A stretch of DNA of 64,000 nucleotides from Microcebus murinus (GCF_040939455.1 NC_134108.1:46189501-46253500); one strand, 5' to 3'; numbered from the stretch's first letter, positions 1-13,400 are shown. A program made the numbers and translations. Notes: generated from the sequence alone by a model not told the origin.

Positions 1-2994
1 ATTGTTCCATTATTTCTCTTCTCAAACCAAAAGAGTGAGGAGAAATGAGAGTTGCTTGTTTTATTATTGAATGGGCAGACTGATGCTGTCACAGGTGGTA
101 TGTGATCTGTCCCACATATGTGACCCTGATGTCCTGAGAAAGCCGCATGGCATGCTTCCACGCACCTTCTCTTGGTGAGGGGTCTGCTCACTTTAGGAAG
201 ACCCTCTGTGGACATAGCTAACCTTTCCCAGCTGCGCCTTGATCTCTGACTCCCTTCATTCAGCACCTCGCCAGGAAGAGGCTCTAGGGCTTACTGCAGC
301 TCCAGCCACAGGGGGCCTGGCTAATTAGATTTCTACTGTCAGTTGATTCTCAAATGATACATTTTAAAGTTCTGATAAAAAAATGACAGTTTCTCAAATT
401 AATGCTATATCTCAGAAGGGGAACCAGAATCCTTAGTCTACCATAAACGTTATAAAATGTGAATTAGATCATAAATAGAGATGAGGCAAAGTAGAAGACG
501 CTATATAATTTCAGATAGTTTACCAGCTGATTGAAAGATACATGGATTAATAATTAATCACAAAAAGTTTGAAGATAATCGCACTTCAGGCTAATAAAGT
601 CTTTGAATAAAAGTAATGTTGCCATTTTCTTCCCTTTTTATTTAGTGTCTGTGTATATATGAAAAAGAGAACTTAATATGACTATGCTTATAATTTTGGA
701 ATCATCCCTAAATTGCAATTATTTATGAAGCAAAGAGTGATATAAATGGATTGCAGGTAAATTACAACAGTTAAGAAAGTAATTCTCAATTAAATTTGTT
801 TCTTTCTGCAAATTAGAGCCATTCATAAGTTCAATTGCTCCATGACACTGGCCCACAGTTTTTAATAACAACTCAAGTAACCTACAGAATTATAGATATT
901 TTCCTTTTGTTCTTTCATGATATTTACATATTTTATTAAAATGTAAAAGGATGAAATTTGGTTTGTTTCTCATGGTGAAGTGTTACCATTCTAAAATGGA
1001 AATCAATCTAAAACTCTTTTATAAGTTGCATATATAAGTTGCAATACAATAATCCAAAGTTTCCTAGTGTTTAAAGATGTATCATAGAAAACTCATTTGA
1101 GGAGCAATGTTTGCTCAAATTCTTCACAGGTGTAGTGAAGGGCAACTTAAAAGCACAAATAGAAAATGCATACATCCCATATGATATAGGTAGATTTTAG
1201 CCATAATTGAAGCCTGCTTTTCCTTTTCCTTCGGAAACCCTGAGTCTTTGCAGGATTGGGTTAAGAGAGAGGACACCTGCTTTTCATTTAAGAGTTGACA
1301 GGTCATCAAACATTAGTGGTTCTTACTTAGTTCTTAACATTCCTTTCTCTGTTCCAATTTTATTTTCCTTCTGTGCTCTTCACTGTAAATTAATTTTCCA
1401 GCCAAAAGTCCAAACTAGTTTTTACTTTAAGAATCACCTTGCGTCTTCATCTTTTTCTCTGTTGTTTAGTTCTACTGTCATTTCTTTATTCCTCAACTTT
1501 GCGAATTATTCACCATCTGACTTCCCAGCTGAGCCTCCCCACTAAATATTAATACAAAGTCAGTTTGTAGCATCTGCTCTTAACTACCAAGAAGAAAAAC
1601 AAAATTTAAAACAAATCTCATTATTTGTAAGTGGAAGTGTGAGAGAAAAAGCACTCCTTTGTTTTTATATTCATAGGTTCTCTTGGCTTTTATTCCCATT
1701 TAGAAGTAGAAGGTGACTGTATCCGACACAGAAGCAGATTTTATATCACTTTAACAATAGGAGAATAACAGGAAATGGTTCTAACCAGGTATAGAATGAC
1801 TGACTTCTGCCCACCGTGGTAGTTACACACAGAGAGTACTCACATTGCTGAGAAAAATCCCTTTCCCATTGGTGTCTACAAATGAAATACACTTCATCCT
1901 TATTATTGCATCCCCCCTCCTTACTATTAAGTTCCAAAAACTTCATGAAAATGATCAGGCAAAGGGCATGCAGAGTCCACTTTCTCCTGATTTATCAAAG
2001 ATGTTCACCTTTTTTCTGTTTAATTTTTTTTTAATTTGTAAACTTATTTTTTTCCCTTTTTTCCTCTGTCTTCACATCATGATAACCCAGAGAGATTAAG
2101 TTACCTCAAGTACTTTTGGAAAATTGACAAATACATGAAAATAAAGTTAGCCACAGTGGTGGGTGTTGGCTCAGACTTGATTATAGAAACTTGATCAAGG
2201 ACTCTCTCTACTCTCCAATTTGAGCTTGCCTCCAGCAACATTGACATGACCTCTTTCTGTTTTTTTAATTAATGCTTTTAGCTCACTGATCTGGGACAGG
2301 GAACACTTCATAGCTTGGGTGAATTGTATGGGGGTTGTTGAGTGAGGGAGTGGGCTTCCACACTCAGACCAGTAGGGGTTTTGCAGTCTCTGCCATTTTA
2401 GCAGTAGCCCCAGGATTGAGGAATGGATACTGCAGTCATTCCGCAGGCTCTACTATGCGGTGGGCTACCCTTTGTTATAACAAAGTTTCTTGGAAAATAA
2501 ATCAATACAAATGTTCCTAAGAGGAATTTTCCCAGCTTTTCTTGGGATAGGTTTATAGCCACTCAAGTGGAAGCTCTCCCTGCAGGCTTAAGGCATGCTA
2601 AAGGGAAGGCCAGGAAAATCTAGTTCAAACTCATTACTGAAAGGAGTTTCCAGAAATCTGTAGAGACAGGAGGTATGCTGTGGTGGCATCGAGCTATGTA
2701 ATTATTTGTCTGTGCATAATCCATTCCATAATTATTTATTAAGTATTACTAAGCTAGTAGCTGATAAACTTTGATCATGACCAGAGAAAAATTATTAAGA
2801 TGTACATTTTACATGGCAACATAACCACAGATATGTATATGATCAAAACAAATTTTCACAAAGCAATAGTCTTATCTCCTGTATTCTAATATTTTGTATT
2901 CTATTCTATTTTATTAAAATAAATGATGGCCAAACCTATCCTATTCCATCACCCACCCATGAATGGGTAAGTGACCTATAGTTTGAAAAACACT
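1..2994. other. unassigned AT-rich DNA
   Basis: No gene and no confidently named repeat was recognised. The first 350 bases are less AT-rich than the rest. Frames such as 1207-1545 (+) have no recognisable domain and no splice or promoter context, so I read them as chance frames. The stretch ends where an antisense L2 begins. Confidence 0.5.
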
Positions 2995-3315
2995 GTACAA
3001 AAAGCCAGACACTGTTCTAGATGCCGGGCATATAAATATGGATTACAAGTGATTCCAATCCCTAAGAAATTCAGAGTCAGATAGAAGAAAATGGTAAATG
3101 CCACACAATTGAACAATTCTTTTTTTATTTTGATGGACAGAATAATAAATTGCTATTGGAGAAATTTGTTTGGGTTCCAACCTTGTGAGGGGAAGTAACA
3201 CAGTAGATGGCAAAAGTTTTCCTAAGGGAAGTGGCCTCTGAGCTGAGTGTTGGATTAACAGGTGAATAGTGAGGTGGAGGAGGCCAGGGAGGTTCATAAT
3301 CAAACAGCATGTGTA
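2995..3315 (-). mobile_element. L2 LINE 3' fragment, antisense, interrupted by an Alu
   Basis: The start reads as the reverse complement of an L2 3' end ('gccagacactgttctagatg'). It is followed by the usual antisense L2 run through 'aagtggcctctgagctgag' to 'aacagcatgtgta'. The L2 appears to continue for a few dozen bases after the Alu, from about 3656 to 3700, so the Alu is younger. The assignment rests on remembered consensus, not on an alignment. Confidence 0.55.
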
Positions 3316-3655
<340 letters not shown>

Positions 3656-3975
3656 AACAGCACGTGTAAAAGCACAGCTGACTCTGCACTGACCAACTCA
3701 CACTGCTCATATTATACTTTGGTAACTCTTAATAACCTTCTCAGACTTATTCCTAAGCTATTGCATTCTGGAACACATGGCCTTTATGAGTTTCATAGCC
3801 AGGGACAAGATAGCATGGAGCAGACATGTCCATTGTAAACTGACTTATACTGGATATGACACATCACTTCAGCTTAGATGAGCCCTGATACATGCTTGGG
3901 AAATGCAGAGGACAAGACAGATATTTGGTGAACACTAACAGTGTCTGCCACCAACGATTGGTTCAACTCTATTTC

Positions 3976-5560
3976 GCTCAATGTCTATTTCAAATTTCAT
4001 CACTTTCCTTGAGGCCTTAAATCAGGTTCTTTCCATTCCCACTCTCTGTAGATTGCCCCTTCCTTCTTCCATGAAAATGGTGAACTTTTTAGATTTGATC
4101 TTCCTTCACTTTCCAATCCCATTCACTTCTCATTACTTCTCTTCCCCTACTGTGCCAACATACCTACCTTCACCTTTCCTCACCAAGACCATGTTCCCTA
4201 ATGACCTCCTTGACTGTCTACCTTTAGACTGCCTCTTTTTTCCTAAGATCTTTTTTTTCTGCCCATAAACATGCATTTTATACATATCTACCCTAAATTT
4301 TTTCTTTAATCCCCTATCTACTTCCTTTTCTCATCTGAACATCCTAAAGTACTGGCTTCTCATTGCTCGTACATTTACGATGCCATTCTAGGCTAACTTT
4401 TGCTCTCACTAGGTTTTTGGAATTTCACTTGGTAAAGTCCAAATACAAAAGACATTTCCACTCTATTTTTCTGAACTTGTTTATTGCATTTGACTCTGCT
4501 AATCAGTGTCTCGTTCTGAGAACTTTCTTGAACTTGTATTAAAAAGAACATAGTCTCTTAAGCCTTTTACTATCTTTGTTTTTCCCCTCTCTTCTTAGTG
4601 AGTTTTTCTGCAGTTGCCTTTTAAATGTTGACATTCCTGGAGGCTTCATCTTCAGCAGCTGATCTTTTCATTTTGCACTCTCTATAAGAGAAATTGTCCC
4701 ATATCATGTTTTCTCGTAACAGCTATATGAAAATGGCTCTAAAATCTACTTTTCTAGTCAAGGTCACTTGCATGACATTAAGACTTTACATCCAATTGCT
4801 ATTTACCAATTCAATCTGATGTTCTAAAGGCATCTCAAAATCAAAAACTTTAAAAGTGTACTTATTTCCTTAATACCATCATTCAATCGACCTTTTTTTC
4901 TTGAAGTTGTATTTCAGTTGGTGACAACATATTCCATCTTGACACCAAAGGAAAATCCTTGTCAATACCTTCTTCTATATCACTTATCAATGCCTCCACC
5001 TACTCTCTCATCTGCCCAGTGACCAACCAATGATGAAGGCCTGTCAATATCACTTAGTATGTTTCTTAAATCTATCTATAGCCATTCCTGGCCCCACTTC
5101 CATAGTTGAGATACTTTCCAATTCTCAATTCATATCATCAATAGTCCCCTAAAATGATTTTCCTCCTTCTAGTCCTGGCTTCCTAGCCTACTTGCATGCT
5201 TGCAACCTCAGGTAATACCACAATACTGCTTAAAATTCTTTAATGACTTCTCACTACTGACATGATAAATTCCAATCCCTGAGCAGGGCACATAAAAATC
5301 TTTTTAATCTGGCCCGTGGCTGCCAACCCATCTTACCTCTTTACCTGTGTGGTACATATAGTCTCACAACACTGAGCTGTTAGAACCAGGAACACACCAT
5401 GCTGTTTCTTCTGTGATTTGAATTGTGCTGCCCCTTCTCCCTCCTCACTTGTCTGTGGCTCCCTGTCCTCCTCCCCATTCTTCACAACAGTGGCACTGGT
5501 CTGCAAGGTCCTTTTGCTCATGTCCCTCTTAAATGACTTTTGATAAACCGTGTATCCCTT
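3976..5560 (+). mobile_element. long degenerate L2 LINE fragment (RT region to 3' part)
   Basis: The stretch is pyrimidine-rich and collinear with the second half of an L2-clade element. Around 4480 it resembles the 'AAFDTVDHS' region of the reverse transcriptase. Around 4715 lies a broken version of the catalytic YADD region. From 5220 to 5350 come the 'ctggcccgtggctgccaacc'-type sequences of the end of ORF2. Reading frames are thoroughly broken. This is an old inactive copy; the subfamily cannot be told by eye. Confidence 0.55.
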
Positions 5561-5654
5561 CGGATTTTTTCAATTTGATATCTTAAACATTTTCATCATA
5601 TGTTTAGGTAGTTAGAAAAATATAATTTTTGGCGTAATGTAAATATTGATATTC
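5561..5654. other. short unassigned spacer
   Basis: AT-rich sequence between the L2 and the hAT-like fragment. Nothing recognised. Confidence 0.4.
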
Positions 5655-5880
5655 TAGAGCCAGAGTCAGGAAACTACCTATCACACATGACTCAAATCAG
5701 GACCATCACATTTTTGTAAAGTTTTATCAAAAGATGGCAATATTAATTCAGTTACATGTTGTCTCCAGCTGCTTTTGTGCTATAGCAGCAGACTTCAGTA
5801 TAGTAGTTACTGCAGAGACTGTGGCCCACAAAGTCTGAAACATTTGCTATCAAGCTTTACAGAAAACATATGTGAAACCC
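5655..5880. mobile_element. hAT-type nonautonomous DNA transposon, decayed
   Basis: It runs from 'agtcaggaaactacc' through 'tttgtaaagttttatcaa', 'ctgcttttgtgctatagcag' and 'gactgtggcccacaaagtct' to 'ctttacagaaaac'. This follows the mammalian hAT miniature family whose ends are CAGGGGTCGGCAAACT and its complement. The terminal bases are mutated. The identification uses remembered family structure. Confidence 0.6.
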
Positions 5881-6076
5881 TATTTTAGAGCAAAACTCTT
5901 ACTCCATGACTTAAAATGTATACAATGTAATCTATAAACCATAATGATTCAAAGATACTATTATTTATTTTAAAAAATTCATAAACAAGCCTTCAGTGGC
6001 CAGAAATTATATGTAGTTCTTTTCTTCCTTGAATTCCATTTCTCCTGGAATTTCCATTTTATTTCACCACCTGTAC

Positions 6077-6520
6077 TAGCCAGGGTTCTTCAGAGAAATA
6101 GAATAGAATTGATAGGAGATATGTGTATATTGAGAGATTTATTATAAAGAATGGCTCAAGGGATTAGGGAGGATGGCAAGGCCAAAATCTGCAGAGCTGA
6201 TGTCATATGCTAGTTTGAGCCCAAAGGCCAGCAGGCCGCTACAGAACCAGGAAAATCTATGTCCCAGTTTGAAGGCCTTCAGACAGGAGATTTTTCTCTC
6301 ACTCTGGGGGACAGGGTTTTTATTCTATTCAGGCCTTTAACTGATTGGATGAGGATCGCCCACATTAAGGAGGGAAAACTGCTTTATTTAGTCTATTAAT
6401 GTAAATGTTAATCTTATCCAAAAATATCCTCACAAAATATCAGAAAAACTTTTGACCAAGTATCTATCTGGACACTGCAAGATATATACAATCAAGTTGA
6501 CATATAAAATCAACCATCAC
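6077..6520 (-). mobile_element. ERVL-type LTR (MLT2-like), antisense solo LTR
   Basis: Read on the minus strand it starts TGTGATGGTTGATTTTATAT, followed by GTCAACTTGAT, and ends near 'tctgaagaaccctggctagt'. Internally it has 'aactgattggatgagga' (plus strand) in the expected place. The TG...CA ends and layout fit a mammalian ERVL-class solo LTR. I see no internal viral genes beside it. Subfamily is tentative. Confidence 0.55.
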
Positions 6521-6837
6521 ACCACCTAATAGTATTCTAATGTATTTTATGCTTAAAGTGTTTTATTGATGACCTTATCATATTTGTTTATATTTAAAAA
6601 ACAGTTTTAATATTAATATTTTAAATTAAATTCCTTTTCAGACCATTATTCTGACCATTCTTTTCAGACCATTAAAAATTTCTTTGAGATTAAGATATTA
6701 TTATAATGATTATTCCTATAAAATTGATCAAAATAACAAATAGATTAGATTTTCAAAGGATTATTAAACATAAAATGTAAAATTTCATTAGGAATTTATG
6801 TTTTGATAACTTGGATAGCTGCTTTACCTTCAAATGT
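6521..6837. other. unassigned AT-rich DNA
   Basis: Nothing recognised. A short direct repeat of 'ttttcagaccatta' occurs at about 6637 and 6661. Confidence 0.4.
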
Positions 6838-6910
6838 TTATATATTAATTTTATTTTTATTTTTAAATTTTATTTTATATTTTAAAATTTATTTTATATT
6901 TTATTTTATT
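6838..6910. repeat. T/A low-complexity tract
   Basis: Repeated ttttattt and ttttaaa units directly precede the antisense Alu. The tract may be the Alu's degenerate oligo-dA tail seen on the opposite strand, expanded by slippage. Confidence 0.75.
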
Positions 6911-7183
6911 TGAGATAGGATCTCACTCTGTTACCCACGCTTGAGTGCTGTGGCACCATCACAGCTCAGTGCAGCCTTGAACTCCTGGGCTTAAGTAATC
7001 CTCCTGCTTCAGCCTTCTAAGTAACGTGGATTATAGACATTCGCCATCATGCCCAGATAAATTTTTTTTTTTTAATTTTTTTTGTAGAGACAAGGTTTCT
7101 CCATGTTGCTTAGCCTAGTCTCGAACTCTTGGCCTGAAGGGATCCTCCTGCTCAGCTTCCCAAAGTGCTAGGATTATAGATAT
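6911..7183 (-). mobile_element. old Alu (AluJ-like), antisense, 5' end missing
   Basis: Both monomers are present in reverse: 'tctcactctgttacccac' for the right arm, then 'tagagacaaggtttctccat' and 'cccaaagtgctaggattata' for the left arm. The first 15-20 bases of the Alu are lost at its 5' end, near 7183. The linker is a plain T-rich tract without the lemur insertion seen in the other two dimers, so this copy probably predates the lemur-specific subfamilies. Confidence 0.88.
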
Positions 7184-7494
7184 GCATATATTCAGATTAA
7201 TAATACTAAATGCAAGACCGAGAAAGTGTTCTGAATCAGTTCTATTCCTACTCTTCATTTTTATAAATGTGAATAACAAGTAATCTTATTTGAATATAAC
7301 AATGCCACATAACGTTTTGTCATATACCAAAAAATCATATAGTGATCTGTCATTTAAAACATCATCTTTTGGTTGACAGCTTGAGTAGTTCTTTTAAGTC
7401 TTTGAAATAAAAAAAATGGGAAGCCACCCCTGTGTGATGACCTGGGCTTACTTAGGTTATGACACATATTACCTTGTAAAATAATCAGACATAT
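7184..7494. other. unassigned DNA
   Basis: No repeat or gene recognised. Confidence 0.4.
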
Positions 7495-7625
7495 GTGTAC
7501 GCCTTTCCTACTGGTTTGTGAGTCCCTAGAGCACAGGGACAATGTGGTATCTATCCTTGATTCCACGGTGCTACATAACATTTGTCACATAATAGGTACA
7601 ATTTAATAAAAGATAATTAAATGAA
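7495..7625 (+). mobile_element. L2 3' end
   Basis: It shows the order of an L2 3' terminus: 'gagtccctagagcacaggga', then 'acataataggtacaattta', then 'aaatgaata'. It is short and old. Confidence 0.6.
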
Positions 7626-7780
7626 TATATTGCATTTTGTTTTACAGCCAATTTTTAGTATTTCCAAAGGTAGATCAATAATAAGTCTATCATAAGGAAA
7701 AAAGTAAATTAGGTGGCTGCCTATATTTAATTTTAAAAAAATATTTTTTTCAAGTTTTATATACATATGGATTGTTTTAA

Positions 7781-8277
7781 AAAACAAAGAATTGGTTGTA
7801 CAACTGTGGGGTGGGTTAAGCAAAACTGAAGTCCATAGGGCAGACAGCTGGGAAAGAAAGATGGTGAGTAGGCTGGAGTCCCATGGGCATGACCACAGGC
7901 ATGGAAGGAAGATCCAGGAGAAATGGAGAGCAACTGCACACCTGGCTGCTGTTGGAGACTCTCAGCTCAGGGAAATTCCAAGCCTTCTTTTAAAATTCAT
8001 TCCAACAGATTAACCCTTCCCATCTGGGATAACCTCTCTTTTGATCAACTTAAATGTAGTCCATCTGGAACTTTAATTACATCAGTGAAATCCTTCCACA
8101 GCAGCATTTAGATTAGTGTTAGAATAACCAGAAGAATTTGTACTGTTTCCCTTTCATCCTCCAATTTTTGAGATTGAATAGCCCTTGTAGCTCACCTCGT
8201 CTGGGAACATACTAGAAAGAGAATTCTGGGAAATGTAGTTTGATCTCGCCATGTCAACATGTCAAAAGGCCATCACA
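7781..8277 (-). mobile_element. LTR-like repeat, antisense (ERVL class, tentative)
   Basis: The minus strand starts TGTGATGGCCTTTTGACATG, resembling the start of the 6077-6520 element. Inside are plus-strand phrases seen in many mammalian dispersed copies: 'aattctgggaaatgtagttt', 'tcttttgatcaacttaaatg' and 'ggagaaatggagagcaactg'. Open frames here (for example 7792-8013) have no domain and lie in this repeat. Confidence 0.45.
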
Positions 8278-9696
8278 TTCTTCTAGTACTTTCATAAAAG
8301 TAAGCAGATAATTTTATATATATTTGAAACCTGTAGCTAAATGAACTCTTTGCTTTCTTGTTTTTGGATCAAATAATGCTATCTAGTTCAAGAATGAGCT
8401 GCTTTTCTCTTTCCATCTGTCTTATCCTGGGTCATTCATAAAGTGAAGCCTGAAAAAAAAGTTTTACAAGAGCCTGAAACCCCAGCCTTAGTGGCAGGAA
8501 TAAAGGGAAAGGAGAGAGAAGCGAAAACAAAGAGAGATGCAATCAAAGGCTTTGTCATCGAGCTGGCCACTCACTGGAATTAAATGCAGTGATTGGCTTA
8601 ATCTCTTGGGAACATCTTCTGAGAGGGTATATAAACAACTGTTTCTCAGGGCACTTAGGGGAAGGTGAAGCATTTACTTGGCATCCCCATTTCATGTTTG
8701 TTCTCTTCAAGAGAATTATTCCCCATTTCCATGTGGCTAATTTGTGGTGGACCTGTTCTGCTGTTTCTTGTGTCGCAGCATTGATAGGAACCCCCCCCCC
8801 CCAGGCAGGAAAGAAAGGTTTGGGAAGTGACATGAAGGTGATCACAGTCCGTGGGGCAGAGCACCATGGCAGTGGCTGGGGCAGAAAATTGGCCCAAGTT
8901 TCCAGGGTCAGAAAACACTGAGAGCATATTCTGTGCCAGGCAGCTATCCTTAGCCTTATTTTCTGTCTATGTGCTCCCAGACACCTATCTTACTGAAACT
9001 CTCCAAACATAAGGATTTAATGGCCCAACGAGTTATGTTCGTGGTGGAAATAATATGCAAGGTTTGAAAGCGACTGTGAGTAAAGCAACTCGGCGGTGGG
9101 AAGGGGCTCCCAGGAAGCATAGCTGTCCTATGAGACGATGTTCCTGTCTGAGACTGGTTATCTTCCTTCCACTTCTTTGCTCTTGAAAAGTGGCTCTGTG
9201 CTGAACCCAGGCTCCACTTCTGTGTTTGAAGAGCCCTCCCAAAACATCAGGAGAACATTTTCAGAGGGCAGAAGAATGTTTATTCAGAGCTAACATATAA
9301 ATTAATTGAACAATTGAGTAAAATAACACCTAAATCATCAACTGCCTTTTAACCTTGACTCCACACATTATATTCTTTGACACTTTTACCAGAGTCTCTA
9401 ACATTGACAAACACGGTTGGTTTCCCCGCCATTAAAGATAGTGTCTTTCACTTGGAAAGTACAATTGTTCTAAATAGGCATTGTTCCATACATAACTCTT
9501 TGAGGAAATAATTAGAATAAACTGTTTCAGCCTGGGGAAAAAGCCATGATGATATAGAAGTCAAATTCATTTTGTCCTAAGACTACGTATTTTCCTTAAT
9601 CCTGTTGCCAGCTGGGTAAATAAAAGCTGAAAGGAAATTGGGACTAAGAAGAAAATCAAGAAAATCCTCTAATCCAGAAGCTGAATAAATTATTCC
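8278..9696. other. unassigned DNA with a poly-C tract
   Basis: The stretch 8450-9250 is less AT-rich than its surroundings and contains a run of about twelve C near 8790 and a TATATAAA string near 8629. No gene or repeat family was recognised. Overlapping frames of 60-110 codons on both strands (8488-8927) suggest low stop density from base composition rather than coding. Confidence 0.45.
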
Positions 9697-10068
9697 GGTA
9701 TTAGTCTGTGAGGGCTGCCATGACAAAGTACCACAGACTGGGTGGCTTTAACAACAAAAATCTACTTCTCACAGTTTTGAAGGGTTGAAGTCTGAGATCA
9801 AGGTGTCAGAGAGATTGAATCCTCCTGAGACCTCTCTTCTTGGCTCATAGATGACTGGCTTCTCCCTCTGTCTTCACCACGTTGTCTTGCCTCTGTATGT
9901 GTCTGTTGGTCCTAATCTCTTCTTACAGGGACACAAGTCATAGGGAATAAGGGCCCACCTTAATGACCTCATTTACCCTTAATTGTCTCTTTAAAGTCTC
10001 TATCTCTATCTATTCACGTTCTGAGGTACTGTGGGTTAGAAATTTAACACAATTAAGTCCATAACAAT
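9697..10068 (-). mobile_element. MLT1-type MaLR solo LTR, antisense
   Basis: The plus strand reads 'attagtctgtgagggctgcc', 'taccacagactgggtggctt', 'tctcacagttttgaagggtt', 'gggcccaccttaatgacctc', 'tctgaggtactgtgggttag' and 'gtccataaca'. This is the reverse complement of an MLT1-class LTR in order and nearly full length. No internal MaLR sequence flanks it, so it is a solo LTR. Confidence 0.82.
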
Positions 10069-10424
10069 CCCTGATTAATAGGATGACTGAATTTTACTTA
10101 AAATTGTATCTTTGGTTTTATTTTTTGATTAAAATCTTATTTTCCCCTCTTCTTCACTAAGACCGTGGAATTATCTTATTATAGGACTAATTCTTAATTA
10201 TTTCAGACTGTCAAGAAAACAATTTATTATCTTTTCTATGCCCTCACTCCATACCAATACTGCTAATTGCTAAATGTAGCCCAAACTGGTTTTGTTAAAT
10301 GGTAAGACTTTCTATATGTATATAATCAATGATCAAAATAAATATAGGTACACAGATATATAGAGAACTTTATGAAACCTTTACCAACTGTATAGTATTT
10401 GTTATCTTTTTATTTTTATGTATT
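10069..10424. other. unassigned AT-rich DNA
   Basis: Nothing recognised between the MLT1 LTR and the next L2 end. Confidence 0.4.
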
Positions 10425-10550
10425 CATCGCTGTACTAGTTCATGAATTCCTGGAGAACAGGGACATGCCTAATACAACTGGGTCTTATGACCAAACACAG
10501 TGCTAAGAATGTGTATACTGAGCTCCTAATAATCGTTGAATGAAGAATGA
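10425..10550 (+). mobile_element. L2 3' end
   Basis: 'atgaattcctggagaacagg', 'gacatgcc', 'acacagtgctaag' and 'cgttgaatgaagaatga' follow the L2 3' terminal order. It is strongly diverged. Confidence 0.55.
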
Positions 10551-11985
10551 AAATCAGTTAAAAATCATACCTTAGTTTTTGCTACATTTCACCTGAATGT
10601 GTATAGGTTTTCCTTTAGTTGGTGTAAATCTCCTCCAGACTTTTTGGTAAGCATGGAGAAATTAAATAGTAGTTCGATGTTATTTATATCTTTAGAATGC
10701 TTTCAACATCCAGATGAGGGGAAAGAACAGGATACAAGCAAGAAGTTTGAGTTTTCTGTCCTTTAATGTTCAAAGCAACTGACACTTGAAATCTATTTCC
10801 TCACTTCAGCGCTTGTAAGTAAATGTCAATGTTTTGGAGGAGGAAGCATCTTGTTCTATTTAGAACTTCTTTTCCTGTGCAGAAAGCTGCTCCCCCCAAC
10901 CCCCACACCCCTCAGAGAACTGGGTTGTGTACCAACAGACCGGTGTCTTCCTGTGTCTTGTCTTTTACTATTTGCTAACTCTTCTCGCCAACCATTTGCA
11001 CTTTTACTTCAGTATCTGCAAGGAAATCACACTAACTGGCTGTGATGTTAGAAATGCTTGTCTGTGAACTTTCAAGTTTCTAATATAGATGGTTAGTTCC
11101 CATAAAACATCTTCCTCATTTGACCAAACATACCCTAGGAGATGACAGTGATCTGTATAATCTTCTTTGTGATGCTTAGCATCAGTTTCATTTTCCTTCA
11201 GGTGTGAGTTATATGAATTCATGGACAAAAAGGCGAGACTTTTTTTTTACCTGTGTATGTGACAAATCATATTCATGCTGAAAAGTTTTAGAACACAATG
11301 TTAGCTAAATAGACCTTATCCTGTGAGGATATTTGTAAATATTCCCTGGATGGGCAAGGACTAATAACTAAAAATATTAGTCTTAATTAATCAGAGACTT
11401 TTATAGAAAAACTAGCAATATAAAAAACAAATGCTATTTAATACGTATCTAGATACACTAGATAATTTTAGGGACATTCCACAGAGGACTAAAAGTCAAT
11501 TCAGTTAAAACCAACATGCCATATGAACATAAAGCATGTATCATAGATTAAAAATAACACTTAATTCCACTCACATAATTTTCTGATTATAACCCAGAAA
11601 TGTTAAAATTTCAATCTTTATTTTTCATGTACAAGATTACATGGATGTACATTTGGGATGATAATTATCAACATCTTGTTTTTGAATGAAGTACAGAGAA
11701 ATAAATAAATGCAAGAAATGTAATTTGAAACACAGGCAAGGTGTATATTATCTTTTATTGATAAAGTGGCCCAGGAAATTCATCATTCCATTTCTTTATC
11801 AAGGTTGTCCAAAATAAAACAAGTCTATACATTCTTGGGAACAAAAAAAATAAAGCTGGTTAAATAAATGTTGGCCAAAAAATGAGAAATTATATACAAT
11901 ATATGTCACTTATATAGAATATATCAGTATTACTGCTTGTACAGCTACATTATTTTACAAACCTATTTCATAAATACTTATTTGA
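10551..11985. other. unassigned AT-rich DNA
   Basis: No gene or family recognised. The frame at 10851-11045 has no domain. Confidence 0.4.
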
Positions 11986-12145
11986 ATAATTATAAGAAAC
12001 CTATTAATTAGGTGTAATTCCCCATTTGCATATGAAAAAGCTGATGCTCAAAGAAGATAAATCGATGGCCCAACATCACACAACTAGAAGTAGAAGAACT
12101 GAACTTGAACTCTCATCTTCTGAATTTACCATATCACAGATCTCT
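11986..12145 (-). mobile_element. MIR SINE, antisense
   Basis: The MIR core is visible in reverse: 'cccatttgcatatgaaaaag', 'ctcaaagaaga', 'cccaacatcacacaactaga' and 'acttgaactctca'. The adjacent 12317-12420 ('agagctgaaagggactcaaa', 'gagaaaacaaggacccagag') may be another ancient SINE-type copy but is less clear. Confidence 0.7.
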
Positions 12146-12430
12146 CTCCTGAGCAGGGGATAAAATATTTGCTTTTAATGTTTAAATTGGAAATTACCAG
12201 CAGAACACAATAACACTAGATGTCTTTTAGATATTTTGATTCTCTTTGCCTATGGCGATCTTTAACTTTCATTATTACCTCTTCACTTGCCCCATTCATG
12301 GCTTCAGCAAATCACAGAGCTGAAAGGGACTCAAATTTCTCCCTCTGTTTATGAGAAAACAAGGACCCAGAGAAGCAAACATACTTTGTCTTAGGTAATA
12401 TAAGTAATGGAAAATTTTGGATAGAACTTA

Positions 12431-13227
12431 GCTTTTTCAATTCTCATTCCATTCCTAATTAATCACATAATCATTTAAAATAATATATTTAAAAAATGTT
12501 CACTGCAATGATACAAAACTTCTGTCCATTTCTCTAAATTGTAAGTGCTTTATAACTCAGTTGGAGAGATATAAAAATATGAAATGATAAATTTTCCTTG
12601 ACCATAAGTTCACCAATACACCTCAGAGCACAGAGAGATCAGTGCAGGCTGTGGAGATAAGGGAAGTAAAGGAGAAAGGCTGGGCCTTAATTAAACCTCA
12701 TGATGGGCAGAATTCTGACGGAGTGGGGCAAAAGTGAATGCCTTAGGGGAGGGTAACAGTCTGACCTTAACCTGTATGCCATGGACATGTATACATGCTC
12801 TATCAACTTGTGACCAATTGTTAAATTTATTGTTGCTACAAAATTCAGGTTTGGGTAATGACTGTTGGGTAGAATGCCGAGCTGAGCAGGGCTGAGTATA
12901 CAAGCTGAACAGTGCCCTTTGGATGCAGGAGGCAGGGCTCAATGTTGAGCTAACACCAAAGAAAGATTGCTTTTTTTCCCGTTAGACTTGTGAGAGCCTT
13001 GCTTTGTAGAAATAGAAGAGAAAATGGTCAGGGAGGCCAACATTTCCATTCGAACAGTGGCAGTATACCAGACAATTGCGTCTAAGAAGAAAGAGCTAGG
13101 TCTTTCCAGAGATGCAGTGAGAAGGGGTGATTAAGTAGAAATAGTTGCTGACTTGTTTGGTAGTTCCTACGAGAGCCTGTCAAGGATTTCTGATTTTTAA
13201 AAGTGGATTGCAAAAACAAGAAGTTGC
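12431..13227. other. unassigned DNA 5' of an LTR
   Basis: No gene found. Part of this sequence could be internal or flanking material of the LTR at 13228, but I cannot name it. Confidence 0.35.
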
Positions 13228-13400
13228 TTGTGTTAGGTAGGGATCAAATATGCAGGGAGTAGGTGTAGGCCAGGAGGGTGGTTCCTAGGGTCGGAGAAGC
13301 CAAGGACCAATCAGGTGAAGGGACTGCAGGAAAACGCAGAACACCTGATAATCATTTGGTACTATCCCACACCTCCTGTATGCCCTTCCCCAGACCAGGC

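Noticed and set aside
300..330. CTCF-like motif (ccacagggggcctgg)
   Set aside because: One position short of the CTCF core when aligned; not supported without conservation or binding data.
8560..8930. Promoter and small gene near a TATATAAA string
   Set aside because: No initiator, CpG island or coding signal; TATA strings are common in AT-rich DNA.
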